This document shows, one piece after another, positions 12,801 through 23,580 of a stretch of DNA of 64,000 bases (within the stretch, counting starts at the first letter, position 1; every line of letters begins with the position of its first letter). The notes below the pieces were generated by a model. It was given only the letters and a program-made list of their open reading frames with translations, was not told the DNA's origin and made no database searches. This stretch comes from Campylorhamphus procurvoides. Taxonomy: Eukaryota; Chordata; Aves; Passeriformes; Dendrocolaptidae. Position numbers and translations under genes: made by a program. The stretch is from contig WBMV01006288.1 of NCBI GenBank assembly GCA_013396655.1, forward strand, positions 1,320,490 to 1,384,489, written 5' to 3'.

Positions 12801-15800
12801 GGTGGGAGAGGTGCAGCCTTGTGGCATTGTTCTGGCTATGTCTGTGTGTGCTAGTGCTGGTGCTGCTGCAGTGTGGGCACCAGCATCATCACAGTCCTAC
12901 ACATGAGCTAAGGAATGCAGTATAGCAGTCCGGGAATAGTTCAGAGCTCTCATCTCCAAAGTCCACATAAGCATTTGGCTTGACCTCCTCGTGGAAGACC
13001 TGATTAACCCACTCAGAGTTCCTCCACCCTAGCTCCACCTGTATAAAAAGGTTAGCAATACTTTGTGGCCATCTTGGCAGATGTTGCAGAGGTGAAGCAA
13101 TGTGAGGACTGAGGTTTGACATTTGTGCTATGACTAGAAGACAGAAATCAAGAAGACAAATATGCAACAGTGAAGAAAATCTTGGGACAGAAGCAGAGCA
13201 GAGAAGGAGTTGCAAGAGATGGACTGAAAGTTATTTCAAAGCTGATTATTTCTAGTGCTATTTTATTTTTGTGAGATAAAAATGGAACCTGACGTTTTAG
13301 AATACACTCCTCACACTGTGACAGTAATGGCTATCAGAGTATGTAGCTAACTATTCCCAACTTATCAGACCTCTGTAGCATCTGTGACTAGGTTAAAGGG
13401 CCCATTGTAGTTGTGTAAATGTGGGACACTGTCTTATGAAAGGGTGGACTAGCCATGAGGAATTGTCTGTTAACAGTGGCTTGTGACAAAGAATCAGTGA
13501 TCAGTAAAGGATTGCTTTCTTTAGTGAACTGTCACTTGCTCCAGCATGCTTCTGGGACACAGAGGCAAGTTTACCTCCTTATGAAATAGCCTTGTTTCAA
13601 ATACGTCTCAGAACTCATAAAGAGCATTGCTTCTAAAAAAATGCTCAATAATATTGAAAGTAGGAAGCCTGATTCTCCTTATGCTGGGTTGAGCCTCAGG
13701 ACTAAAACAACAACACAAAACAATTTGTCTGGTTTGTAAACTGAGAACATTTTCCATGTGACTGAATGGAACAGGAAGCACATGTTGAGAGCCCCCAAGT
13801 ACCATTTCCGCAGAAGGATTCTGTTCACTGCAATGAGACCTTTAAAAAATATCCAAGATGTGAAAAGATATTTGAGAAATTTTCATGAAGAATTTTTAGT
13901 ACCCTCTGCTGTAATAAGCAGAAGGTGTTTAATAAACATGATATGCAGCAGTTGCTAAGCAGAATCTGATTTATGTACAGTAGCAGTTAGAAGCAACTAC
14001 ACATCAGGGTTGTACACTTTATTTGACTGTGAATTCTGATTTTCTGATGGAAGCAATTCTGCTGAACTTAATTTATAATCAGCTTACAACATGGGTAGCA
14101 GAATTATAAATGCTTCTCAAATTACATAGCAAATCTTGTTGTCTTCTTAGGCAAATAAGAAACCTACATGAGCTTTAAGTGTAATACAGGTCATTGTCAA
14201 GGGTAAAACACTTTCCAAACCCTTTTGATAGTTGAAATCATACACCATTTAAAAACAGAATGCATGTCAACTTAGTGTACCTGAGATGGTATTGCATCTG
14301 CTCAGCACACATTTCAAAACAAATCATTCTTAATTTTTTCCTTCTCCCATTAAATTAATTACTAAACTCAATGGATTCCTGTATGCATTACACTGGGGTT
14401 TGTACTAGTGGAGAAGAGGGAGACAAAAGCCCCGGTGTCTGCTCTGTCAGTGTAAACTGAGCACAATTTCCACACCAACATAAACCTGTTAGCTATGTGC
14501 CAGGGAAAGAGAGATCAGGGCTTGACCCAAAAACAGAGCAAGGCAGAGAAGTACAGGTTCAGTTAGTGGCATTCAAGAATAAGGCACGTGTTTTGTCTAT
14601 AGACAGAACAAAAATAAGGATGTAAACTGTGCCTCATACGGCTTTACATGATTACAGTGTTCTATCCTCATCTCATAAGTCAGTAAAATCAATGAAATAA
14701 TATTTACTTGCATCAGATGAAAATCGTGCCAAAGAAAAAGCAGATGGTATATAGGGAAGTCTCCAAGCCTCTCTTCCCCTTCCGTTTCTCTTTCCATTTC
14801 CCTTTTCCTTCCTCAATATGTTAGAAATTTTAAAATGAAATATTAGGAGTCTTAGCAGAGGCCCACAATGAATTTTTAGTGCCAGCAAGCAGATAATGAC
14901 ATTCATATCACAACTCAGACAAGAAGATCCTGCTTCAGAATGGTTCCTCGACCCGGTGAAAACATTTCTGGGCATGAATCTGTCTGCCACATTGGAAATA
15001 AGGCAGGAACAGAACCTTGTCAAGGAATAAGCTTCATTTTTATCTGAATTAATCTGATGCTATCAGATGGCTATCATAATAATATTAAACATATACCCAT
15101 GGCTTTTTACCCTTCCAGAAAGTCTGATAATTTTCTTTAGTTTCTTTCCATTCATAAGATTCCCCAGATTTTCCAAGTAGGCCAGTCCTATAAGTCATTT
15201 GATGCACAGACCCTAGCATACCAAACTCTCCCACTGAGAGACTATTTAAAGAGCAAGAACTCTGAAGCAGGGCACATGCATGCTGTTATTTCTCGGGATC
15301 ACAACACCATATTCACAGAAATAAAAATGAAGGGCTTCAGCAGGCAGAACAAGAGTGAGTGGAAAGGATTCTTAACTGGAGTGAGGTGGGGTTGGATCTT
15401 AGGTCCTTGGCCAGGTGTAGATGCAGAAATATAGATGTTCCCTTTTTATTTACTTTTTTTTTTTTGGTGGTATCATGCAGGTTCCAGAAAAATCTATTAT
15501 AATGCAATGAGATGAATGAACACATCCGTGGCCATAGGAGAAGAGCACACCAGTCTAAACTGAGCCAGACCTGACTCCAGCACATACAAAGTTGTCACTC
15601 AGCCCTCTCAGTCCAAGGCTCCTGAGATACACCAGTGCTGCCACATTGTATAGCAGTCAGAGGAAGAATATTTTTTCTGAATCCAATGATGTTTATTCCT
15701 AGAGCAAAATTCTTCCCCTGTCCAAATCTGTAGAATGACCACTGTTGAGGACACCTCCTCCTTGCAGCCTGTTCTGCTGTTTGACCTGTAGAAAGTGCAG

Positions 15801-16960
15801 TCCTCCCTGCTGGTGTCCCACACTGAGGCAGATCCTGCACTGCAGGACATAGTGGTCATGCATAATAACCTTCAAAGCCCACTTTGTTTACAATGTTAAT
15901 GTGTTATGTCAAGCTAAGTTCTCACCCTTTTTCCTGCTGGCCTGTTCTGTGAGGTTTGTATTTTCCTCTCTCAATCAATAATAGCTTAAGTAGCAAATAG
16001 ACTTCCCATCCCCCAGCACTAATAGACCCTCATGCAGTCAGGAAGCATCAAGATGAACCCTCAGTTACCACTGTGCACCCTGTTTAATGTATGCATTTTT
16101 ATGGCCTCTGATGTATATGGTTCCATTACTGTCTATGAATGCAGAGTACTGGAGCTAGTTAATGTATTATTTATTTTATTACCCCTTTGTATAAGCTGGT
16201 ATTTGCAATTTGGAATTTTATATACTTTGGTTCTATAATGGTTTCATAATGTGCACACAGCTCAATAATTAAAAAAATATATCTTACCACCTCACCTCCA
16301 GAGCCAAGTTTGTTTACACTGCTAACTGCACATTCTGGCTAGCAGCGGTCCCATGCCGTCTGCTGGCCCCTCTGCTCCTGACCCCAAAAGCTTTGCCAGT
16401 CCCTCTGCCCAGACACGGCCCTCACCATCACCCTGAGAAACATAGCACAATTTTGTTCCCCCTCTCTGGGAGGAGAGGAGAGTTTTCTAGAATTCTGGAG
16501 TTTTCAGAAATTTAGACCTGATGTGTGGCTGGCTGGCACATCCCCCTTGTTTCCAAAGGGACCCCCATGAGCACAAGGTCTGCTTGTCTGCCCAGTGCTC
16601 AGTCCCATGCAGGGTTTCATCTGAGCAGTAGCAGAAGTTTCCCTCACCAACAAAGCAAGTTTCTGCCAGTAAAACCTGTCATACAGCACACTGGGCAACA
16701 GGAGGGACTGAAGAGAAGAGGCAATTTCTGTCTCCCTACAGGGCAATCAGCATGTTCTACACTCAGCTCTGGTCATCCAGTCCTAACCGGGGTGCCCTGC
16801 AGCACTGCTGATCCTCCTGCTGGCTCATGATGAGGAGCTTGTCACTCCTCCCAAGGGCCTGGAAGTTCATGTTCAAAAATTTACAGCCATATCCCTTCAG
16901 GTATCACAGCCTTGCAGCACAACTGTGGTTATGGATTTGATTTAGTACTTTTTGCCTGGT
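9831..16960. other. Long non-coding stretch, no gene recognised
   Basis: No CR1, LTR, RNA gene or coding exon is recognised. Local features are a 43-bp uninterrupted purine run at 10970-11012, an A12-type run near 10856, an interrupted pyrimidine-rich stretch near 14750-14815 and a T-run near 15457. A 108-codon minus-strand frame at 12889-13215 has no recognisable domain and no coding context. From about 16300 the sequence becomes moderately GC-richer, with several short overlapping frames but no identifiable retroviral or host domain. Confidence 0.5.
10970..11012 (+). repeat. 43-bp homopurine tract
   Basis: Every base from 10970 to 11012 is A or G on the plus strand. Homopurine/homopyrimidine tracts of this size can form triplex DNA in principle and tend to be length-variable. 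No regulatory role can be shown here. Confidence 0.9.
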
Positions 16961-17038
16961 TCAAACATTTATTCTAAAACTATGACCTGTCCAAATGCAT
17001 CAAACATTCATGCTAACACTATGACCTGTCCAAATGCA
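16961..17038. repeat. Two-copy 39-bp tandem duplication
   Basis: Unit 1 is 16961-16999 and unit 2 is 17000-17038. Both share TATGACCTGTCCAAATGCA at their 3' halves and TCAAACATT at their starts, with a few substitutions between. This looks like a local replication-slippage duplication, not a dispersed element. Confidence 0.9.
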
Positions 17039-17570
17039 TAAATATAAGAAAGCATTCCACACTATTACTTTCTGTCTTTCTCCTTATGGCCACCAGCCAA
17101 ACCACATAGCCTATGCACAAAAACCCTTTGGTTTCAGTACCAGGTCCGCAAAAGGCCAGTGTGACACCACAAAAGGGTCTCTACAAGTTCCTTGGCTGGT
17201 AGAGGTCCTGCCCTTAAACCACCTTGCCCACTGGCCAGGAAGATAATGTTGCGGGTTGTTTGATTGCGGTTCTCTACAGCAGCATGAGCACATGTTGGTT
17301 TTCACTGAAAAGGCACCAGTAATTCAATGTCTGCAGGAGACGGTGTCTCACTGCTGCTGGGAGCAATATGGAAGCATTGGTTGCCAGAAGCAGCTTTCAT
17401 CTTCCCACCTCTGTGGCTGGAGGCAGAGGGTCAGAGAAAGGGGAGGAAGATAGCAAGCAAGAACACAGAGAAAACCCTTGCTTGGTTTGTGCCAGTAGCA
17501 AAGAGAGGAGAGTCAACAAATCCAGACCAGAGTTTGGCCTGCTCATTTCACCCCACATAGTCTGAAACAA
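17039..17570. other. Non-coding flank of ERVL-like LTR
   Basis: No recognised gene. Several short frames overlap on both strands, none with a known domain. The AACAA at 17566-17570 abuts the LTR and is the left member of a probable target-site duplication. Confidence 0.45.
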
Positions 17571-18576
17571 TGTGATGCTGCACTGGGTTTGCCATGTTTT
17601 GGTAGTGGGTGATGGCACAGGGGTGGCTTCTCTGAGAAGCTACTAGAAGTTTCCCCCACATCCAACAGAGCCAGCACAAGCCAGCTCCAAGACAGACCCA
17701 CCACTGGCCAAGAACAAGCCAAATCAGCAATGATAGTAATGCCTCTGTGATGACATATTTAGGAAGGGAAAAAAAAAATCGTTGCACAGAAGTGAGAGGA
17801 ACAGCTCTGCAGACACCCAGGTCAGTGAAGAAGGAGCAGTCAGCAGGGCTCCAGGTGTTGGAGTGGGCTTCCCCTGCAGCCTGTGGTGAGGACCAGGCTG
17901 TAGCACTGCAGCCCATGGAAGTCCACAGGAGAGCAAAGATCCACCTGCCGCTTGTGGAGGGTCCTGCCACTGAAAGAGGTGGATGCCAAAAAGACAGCTG
18001 TGACCCCATGGGAAACCGATGCTGGAACAGGCTCCTGGCAGGACTTGTGACCGCCAGGGGGACCCACCCTGGAACAGCCTGTTCCTGAAGGACTGCACAG
18101 AGCGGCCAAAAAAAAAAAAGGAACCTATTCCAGAGCAGTTCATGAAGAACTGTAGCCCATGGGAAGGATTCAAACTGGAGACGTTTGTGGAGGACTGTCT
18201 CTTGTGTGAGGGAGCCCGTGTTGGAACAGGGGAAATACTCCTCTCCCTGATGAGGAAGCAGCGGCAGAATTAACATGTGAATTGACCTTAAGCCCCCACT
18301 CCCAGTCTCCTTGCACTGATGGCAGGGAGGAGGTTGAGAATCGGGGAAAAAGTTAAGTCTGAGAAGGAGACAGAGGAGGGGCGGAAGGTGTTTTTAATAA
18401 TCGTTTTACTTATTATCGTCCTCTGATTTGACTGGTAATAAATTCAATTAAGTCAAGTCTGGTTTGTCCTGGATGGTAATTGGTGAGTGCTCTCTCCCTG
18501 TCTTTATCTCAATTCATGGACCTTTCATTACGTTTTCTCTCCCCTGTCCGGATGAGGAGGGGAGTGGTAGAGCAGC
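17571..18576 (-). mobile_element. ERVL-like endogenous retrovirus LTR, minus strand (first part)
   Basis: A non-coding long terminal repeat related to the copy at 37272-38260 but in the opposite orientation. It has the same order of landmarks: the GC-rich internal stretch of quasi-repeated modules built around 'CCCATGG' and 'CTGGAACAG', then an AT-rich stretch with an AATAAATTCAATTAAG segment, then a TCCGGATGAGGAGGGG block. The plus-strand left edge starts with TGTG, as an inverted LTR 3' end should. The LTR stops at the N at 18577 before its own 5' terminus; the missing 43 bp are found at 19866-19908. A 242-codon frame across this LTR is the low-stop GC-rich part and not a gene. No internal gag/pol/env is seen, so this is probably a solo LTR. 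Confidence 0.8.
18191..18576 (-). repeat. LTR segment duplicated at 19480-19865
   Basis: These 386 bp align to 19480-19865 without any gap (constant offset 1289) and with only four substitutions that I can find. The match ends exactly at the base before the N at 18577, and its partner starts exactly at the base after the N at 19479. That is the signature of two overlapping contig ends left unmerged. Confidence 0.92.
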
Positions 18577-18577
18577 N
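18577..18577. other. Single N: assembly joint
   Basis: One N interrupts the LTR. The sequence continuing the LTR correctly does not follow this N but lies at 19866 onward, so this is a joint between unrelated contig ends. Confidence 0.9.
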
Positions 18578-18937
18578 GGAGAGTTCCAGATTATGTGGCA
18601 CCAAAACAAGGAAAGATAAATCTAGACCTCTGATACCACAAATAAAGATTGCCAACGTCTGGTAGAGAGGGTTAGATGCCAGGAGTGATAATACCCTCCC
18701 TCAACTATCAGCATTTGTATCCAAAACATTTGTGTCAGTGTATTAGCTGGAAAGAGGACTGGATGACTTTGTGATGAAACCCCTGTGTAGGAGATGTGGG
18801 TTCTGTTTCTGCCCTTCCTGTAACCTTCCTGTACGACCTTTGCCAAATTCTCTCTACCTCACCATCTCTTTTTTTCAGATGGTGAGTGCCACACCGCAGA
18901 GATGGCCTTGCAGCATGTGTTTACAGTCCCCCTGGCA
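18578..18937. other. Unique part of a misplaced contig, no gene
   Basis: Non-repetitive sequence that probably belongs after 20297 in the real genome. It contains a pyrimidine tract followed by CAG at about 18868-18879, which resembles a splice acceptor, but the following frame has no recognised content. No gene is supported. Confidence 0.5.
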
Positions 18938-19478
18938 CAGCCAAGTGAGACCAGGAGACACAACAGCTCAAAGAACTATTGCCAGTCATAAATTGTATTA
19001 AACCAGATTCTGCCCCACACAACTGAGTTGATATAAACAACCAGAGCTAGTAACAGGTGAGAGAAGCAGCAGACTGTTTCAGAAAGAAAGAAGCTTTCCC
19101 TGTTTAATTTAACCAAGTACACACACACACGCAAATGAGACAGTTTTTCAAAAATGAGGATGCAGATGAGAGATTCAAGGACAGTTCTAACTTGCCCTCT
19201 GTCAATTTACAAGAGAATTTATTCCAGACTATTCATACATGAATATTTAGCATGGCAACAATTACATCCAATGACACCCATGAGATACATAGTACTGAAG
19301 ACCCTCTCCAAGGAACATGCACAATGCTTGATGTCAATTTTTTAAGTGGACTGAACATTTGATTTTTAATAATTATATTTCTTTAGATCTTTCAATAGCA
19401 TTTCCTTTAATTATTATATTAATTTTGTATATATTGCTGCCGTGTTTTATAAATGATTGATTCACATGAGTAGAAATG
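18938..19478. repeat. 541-bp segment duplicated at 20299-20839
   Basis: The segment appears identical, without gaps, to 20299-20839 (constant offset 1361). It ends exactly at the N at 19479, and the second copy begins exactly after the N at 20298. It contains no recognised element; the small frame at 19154-19345 and its twin at 20515-20706 are by-products of the duplication. An unmerged contig overlap explains it better than a genomic duplication. Confidence 0.93.
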
Positions 19479-19479
19479 N
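19479..19479. other. Single N: assembly joint
   Basis: One N joins the 541-bp segment to an LTR fragment with no biological junction. The left side continues naturally at 20840, not here. Confidence 0.9.
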
Positions 19480-19908
19480 AGGACTGTCTCTTGTGTGAAG
19501 GAGCCCGTGTTGGAACAGGGGAAATACTCCTCTCCCTGATGAGGCAGCAGCGGCAGAATTAACATGTGAATTGACCTTAAGCCCCCACTCCCAGTCTCCT
19601 TGCACTGATGGCAGGGAGGAGGTTGAGAATCGGGGAAAAAGTTAAGTCCGAGAAGGAGACAGAGGAGGGGCGGAAGGTGTTTTTAATAATCGTTTTACTT
19701 ATTATCGTCCTCTGATTTGACTGGTAATAAATTCAATTAAGTCAAGTCTGGTTTGTCCTGGATGGTAATTGGTGAGTGATCTCTCCCTGTCTTTATCTCA
19801 ATTCATGGACCTTTCATTACGTTTTCTCTCCCCTGTCCGGATGAGGAGGGGAGTGGTAGAGCAGCTTTGGTGGGCACCTGGCATTCAGCCGGAGTCAAAC
19901 CCCAGACA
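19480..19908 (-). mobile_element. ERVL-like LTR, minus strand (contig overlap plus true 5' terminus)
   Basis: Positions 19480-19865 repeat the LTR segment at 18191-18576. Positions 19866-19908 add the missing LTR 5' terminus, including TTTGGTGGGCACCTGGCAT, which matches the inverted 5' end of the copy at 37272. The element ends in ACA on the plus strand, i.e. TGT on the LTR strand, as expected of an LTR edge. TACAA follows at 19909-19913, close to the AACAA before 17571. Joined with 17571-18576 this gives one LTR of about 1049 bp with a near-perfect 5-bp target-site duplication. Confidence 0.8.
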
Positions 19909-20297
19909 TACAATGCTCAAAAGACCAAACTGACCCAGAAAAGATTAAGACAGCATCAGAAGCAGGCAGTCTGACACATGTCCTTGCACCGAGGTCTGTC
20001 AGTGGAAGCCGCCTTGCCCCCACAAAGACCCCGTGCATTCAGACACAGGGAGCTGGGGCCAGAGGAGGGAGCCGAAATGCGCAGAGCACTGTTTAAAGGT
20101 GAGGAACACCTGTGGGCAAGTGATGAGACCTGGGGTAGTCTGAAATGAAGAAGCATTATCTGTGTCAGTGTTCAGCACACAGAGGAGTGCAGAAAACCCC
20201 CTTTTACTATTCATTGAGGAAAATAACAACATTTATATGGAAGGGAAAACAAAAACAAAACAAAAACAAAAACAAAAACAAAAACGGGAAGAAGGGA
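19909..20297. other. Unique flank of the LTR ending in (AAAAC)n
   Basis: Non-coding DNA that should directly follow the LTR. It ends at a simple (AAAAC)n-type repeat (about 20245-20285) and a short purine stretch next to the N at 20298. Simple repeats are a common reason for a contig break. No gene recognised. Confidence 0.6.
20245..20285 (+). repeat. (AAAAC)n-type simple repeat
   Basis: About 41 bp of AAAAC/AAAC units with small length variation, 12 bp before an assembly N. Confidence 0.9.
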
Positions 20298-20298
20298 N
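20298..20298. other. Single N: assembly joint / probable true gap side
   Basis: The N follows the simple repeat. The sequence after it is the second copy of the 541-bp block, whose natural left neighbour is at 18578-18937. The real unsequenced gap is therefore probably between 20297 and 18578. Confidence 0.85.
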
Positions 20299-20839
20299 CA
20301 GCCAAGTGAGACCAGGAGACACAACAGCTCAAAGAACTATTGCCAGTCATAAATTGTATTAAACCAGATTCTGCCCCACACAACTGAGTTGATATAAACA
20401 ACCAGAGCTAGTAACAGGTGAGAGAAGCAGCAGACTGTTTCAGAAAGAAAGAAGCTTTCCCTGTTTAATTTAACCAAGTACACACACACACGCAAATGAG
20501 ACAGTTTTTCAAAAATGAGGATGCAGATGAGAGATTCAAGGACAGTTCTAACTTGCCCTCTGTCAATTTACAAGAGAATTTATTCCAGACTATTCATACA
20601 TGAATATTTAGCATGGCAACAATTACATCCAATGACACCCATGAGATACATAGTACTGAAGACCCTCTCCAAGGAACATGCACAATGCTTGATGTCAATT
20701 TTTTAAGTGGACTGAACATTTGATTTTTAATAATTATATTTCTTTAGATCTTTCAATAGCATTTCCTTTAATTATTATATTAATTTTGTATATATTGCTG
20801 CCGTGTTTTATAAATGATTGATTCACATGAGTAGAAATG
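20299..20839. repeat. Second copy of the 541-bp segment
   Basis: Matches 18938-19478 base for base as far as I can read and continues beyond 20839 into unique sequence, so this is the copy joined to its correct right-hand flank. Confidence 0.93.
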
Positions 20840-22879
20840 GATACATGACAGGAAGTAAAGGGGAGAGACAGCGGCTGCTGAGGCATGTTAAAATAGCCTG
20901 TGGTCAATCTTATTCTTAATGCAAAGACCTTGTTTTTGTTGTATAAAATAAAAAGGAGGGGGAAGGGAGAGAGGCTGTTGGGAGGAATCACTCAGGGCTT
21001 AAACAGCAGAAACCTAAGGACATATAAAAAGAAAGCGGCTTCAAGTCCTCAAATAAGATTTAATAACAAAACCACAAAATAGTGAACATAAGGTCTATGT
21101 ATGGCTAGGTAGAATGCTTTTCTGTATGGATAATTTATTTGTTTTCAATATGAAGCTCTCTGGTTAGTATGCCCTATCATAAGCTCTGTCTGTGGAGCAC
21201 ATTATTAGCTGGGAAGAAGAGACAATGAGTATTCATACTAACGTTCCAGACACAAACCTCTGACAAATCCAGTAAAATGGAAACCAGGAGATACTGAAGT
21301 CACAAGATGTGCAACTACAGTTGTAAGGACTTGTCTTTAAAGTCTACCTTATACAGGGTCTACATTAAACTGGACATCGTTCCAAAGAACATGTTTACCC
21401 AAGATTAAGATGTCCTTTGCTGACCATGGAATGCTCTTCCAAAACACTCAGTGCAGTGTTTGTGATGTTCAACTCACATGGATGCTGACTACACTGCAGA
21501 AATAAATGCAACTGGCAGAGCCCAAAACTGACACCTGGAGTCAGCTTTCTGGTTAAAGTAAGACCTTTCTCACTTCCAACAGTTTTCTAGTAACCACTAA
21601 AAGTGCCATTCAGAGCCTGGATGTCCCTTCTGCATTGTGCCAAGGAGAATTTTTTTTGCCAGAAACAGAGGGGATTTTAGCAGTTTTGCTAATTCTACTG
21701 GCAGCAAAAGAGGTAGCCTAGCAGGTTAGTCTTCTATTCACTAGAAAACCCTTATGATAGTCCACTAAATATTTTCCACAAAACACAGAAAACCATATAA
21801 AAATAATCCTTGTTTTAGAAAAAATAAATTTAAATAAACTCTCTAATGAGGTTTTACCCCCTTCTAAAAACATGTTTTTTAGGAATGACAGGTTGTTTTA
21901 GCTAAAAATGTGGTCCTGGAATTCACTCACAGGGCATGGGAGCATATCTGCCTCCGTGGCCTGTGCAGTACGATCCCCAGAGAGCTCCACTCAAAACTCC
22001 ACCTGCCAGTTGCATGGTTGGACTTGATAGTATAAACCCCAGACACTATGGGACTGTTTTCTAGGCAAAAGTATTAAGTTGCAGCACATTATTCACTGAG
22101 TTAGAAAAGAACAAACATTTAATAATTGCAAATTTAAAAGCAAAGTTCTGTAGAACTGGGATAAGGAGATAAATCATTAAGGGATTAGATACTGCTGAAC
22201 AGAGTAATGCAATGAGGTCAGGAGATGAAACTAAGCCTTTGGCTCATCAGCATTCCCCTAAAAAAGCAATGGCACTGCCTCTCTGAAATTAATTTAGCCC
22301 TGTCCATGCCACCCCTTAGACACTGTGGGAGAAGGCAGATATTTGCCTCTCTGTACTCATTTCTAAAAGAGTTTGTTTGGTAAAAACTCTGTATCTCTCT
22401 CCTGTCCGTCTGAGGACTATGAGAATGATGGCACTGTTCCCCCAACATATTCAGTAAAAGTTTCTTCATACACTGGAACCACTTACTTGCTTTCACACTA
22501 ATAGTCCAGACAGTGACTTCTCATTGAAGAAGGACTGTTTCTCAGTTTTCTACAAGCAAAGGCTTCACCTGTGGTGGACATTTGAATTTGTGAATATATC
22601 TCCAGTAGACTCTTTATCACTTACAGAGTTTAGCTGGGGTAGCAGAGAGAAACATGAATATTTCAGGATTAGACTTGTTTTCTGTCTCTAGTACAGGCCT
22701 CCCCAAAAACCTTACAACTTGTCCTACGATATGTAGGCCTTACAGTATGTAAGCCTTAAAAATTTTAAAAGTAATACAGCAATAATTGGGACCAGCTATA
22801 GACTCAGTTCTGACTGGGAAAATACCATGAAGTCATATCATGAGACAAAGGAGTAGCTGATGCTGATTTGGACACAGAC
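20840..22879. other. Non-coding stretch, no gene recognised
   Basis: No reading frame with a recognisable product. A short piece near 22010-22035 (GGTTGGACTTGATAGT) resembles the 3' part of a CR1 but is too short to call. No other element seen. Confidence 0.5.
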
Positions 22880-23580
22880 TGGAGAATGAGATGCTGGAAA
22901 GCAGTGCTGTGGAAAGGGACCTGAGAATCCTGTCAATGGCAAGTTGAATCTGAGTCAGCAGTGCCCTGTCAGCCAGGAGGGACAACCCTGTCCTGGGGGG
23001 CATCAAGCAAAGCATTGCCAGCCGGGCAAGGGAGGGGATTGTCCCTCTCTGCTCTGCACTGGGGCAGCCTCACCTTGAAGATTGTGTGCAGTTTGGGGCA
23101 CCACAGTATGAGAAAGATATTAAGCTATTAGAGAGTGTCCAAAGGCAGGCAATAAAGATGGTGAAGGGCCTTAAGGGGAAGCCATGTGAGGAGTGGCTGA
23201 GGGCACTTGCCTTCTCGGCCTGGAGGAGAGGAGACTGAGGGGAGACCTCACTGCAGTTAAAACTTCCTTGTGAGAGGAAGGGGAGGGGCAGGCACTCATC
23301 TCTTCTCTGTGGTGACAGCACTGGAGGGAATGGTGTGAAGTTGTGTCAGAGGAGGTTTAGATTGGATATCAGGAAAAGGTTCTTCACCCAGAGGGTGGTT
23401 GAGCACTGGAACAGGCTCCCCAGGGAAGTAGTCACAGCACCAAGCCTGACAGAGGTCAAGGGACATTTGGGTGATACTCTCAGGCACATGGTGTGACTCT
23501 TGGGGATTGTCCTGGGCAGGGCCATGAGTTGGACTTGAAGATCTTTGTGGATCCCACCTAACACATTCTGTGATTCTGTG
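22880..23580 (+). mobile_element. CR1 LINE, 5'-truncated, plus strand
   Basis: CR1 is the dominant non-LTR retrotransposon of birds, and most copies are 5'-truncated like this. The 3' part is well preserved. Landmarks in order are the CAGCAGTGCCCTGTCAGCC block (about 22957), GGAGGGGATTGTCCCTCTCT (about 23031), the AAAGATGGTGAAGGGCCTTA block (about 23153), TTCTTCACCCAGAGGGTGG (about 23380) and GGAACAGGCTCCCCAGGGAA (about 23409). It ends in two copies of the octamer ATTCTGTG (23565-23580), the hallmark CR1 3' terminus, with no poly-A tail. Reading frames are broken, so it is not active. The left border is approximate. Confidence 0.93.

Noticed and set aside
12889..13215. 108-codon minus-strand frame as a possible gene
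   Set aside because: No domain, signal or splice context that I can recognise; several frames of this size are expected by chance in 64 kb.
17548..18276. 242-codon minus-strand open frame, the longest in the window
   Set aside because: It lies almost entirely in the GC-rich, stop-poor part of the ERVL-like LTR and starts and ends without any gene signal; LTRs do not encode such a protein.
19154..20706. Identical 63-codon frames at 19154-19345 and 20515-20706 as a duplicated gene
   Set aside because: They fall within the 541-bp contig overlap; the identity reflects duplicated assembly sequence, not a gene pair.
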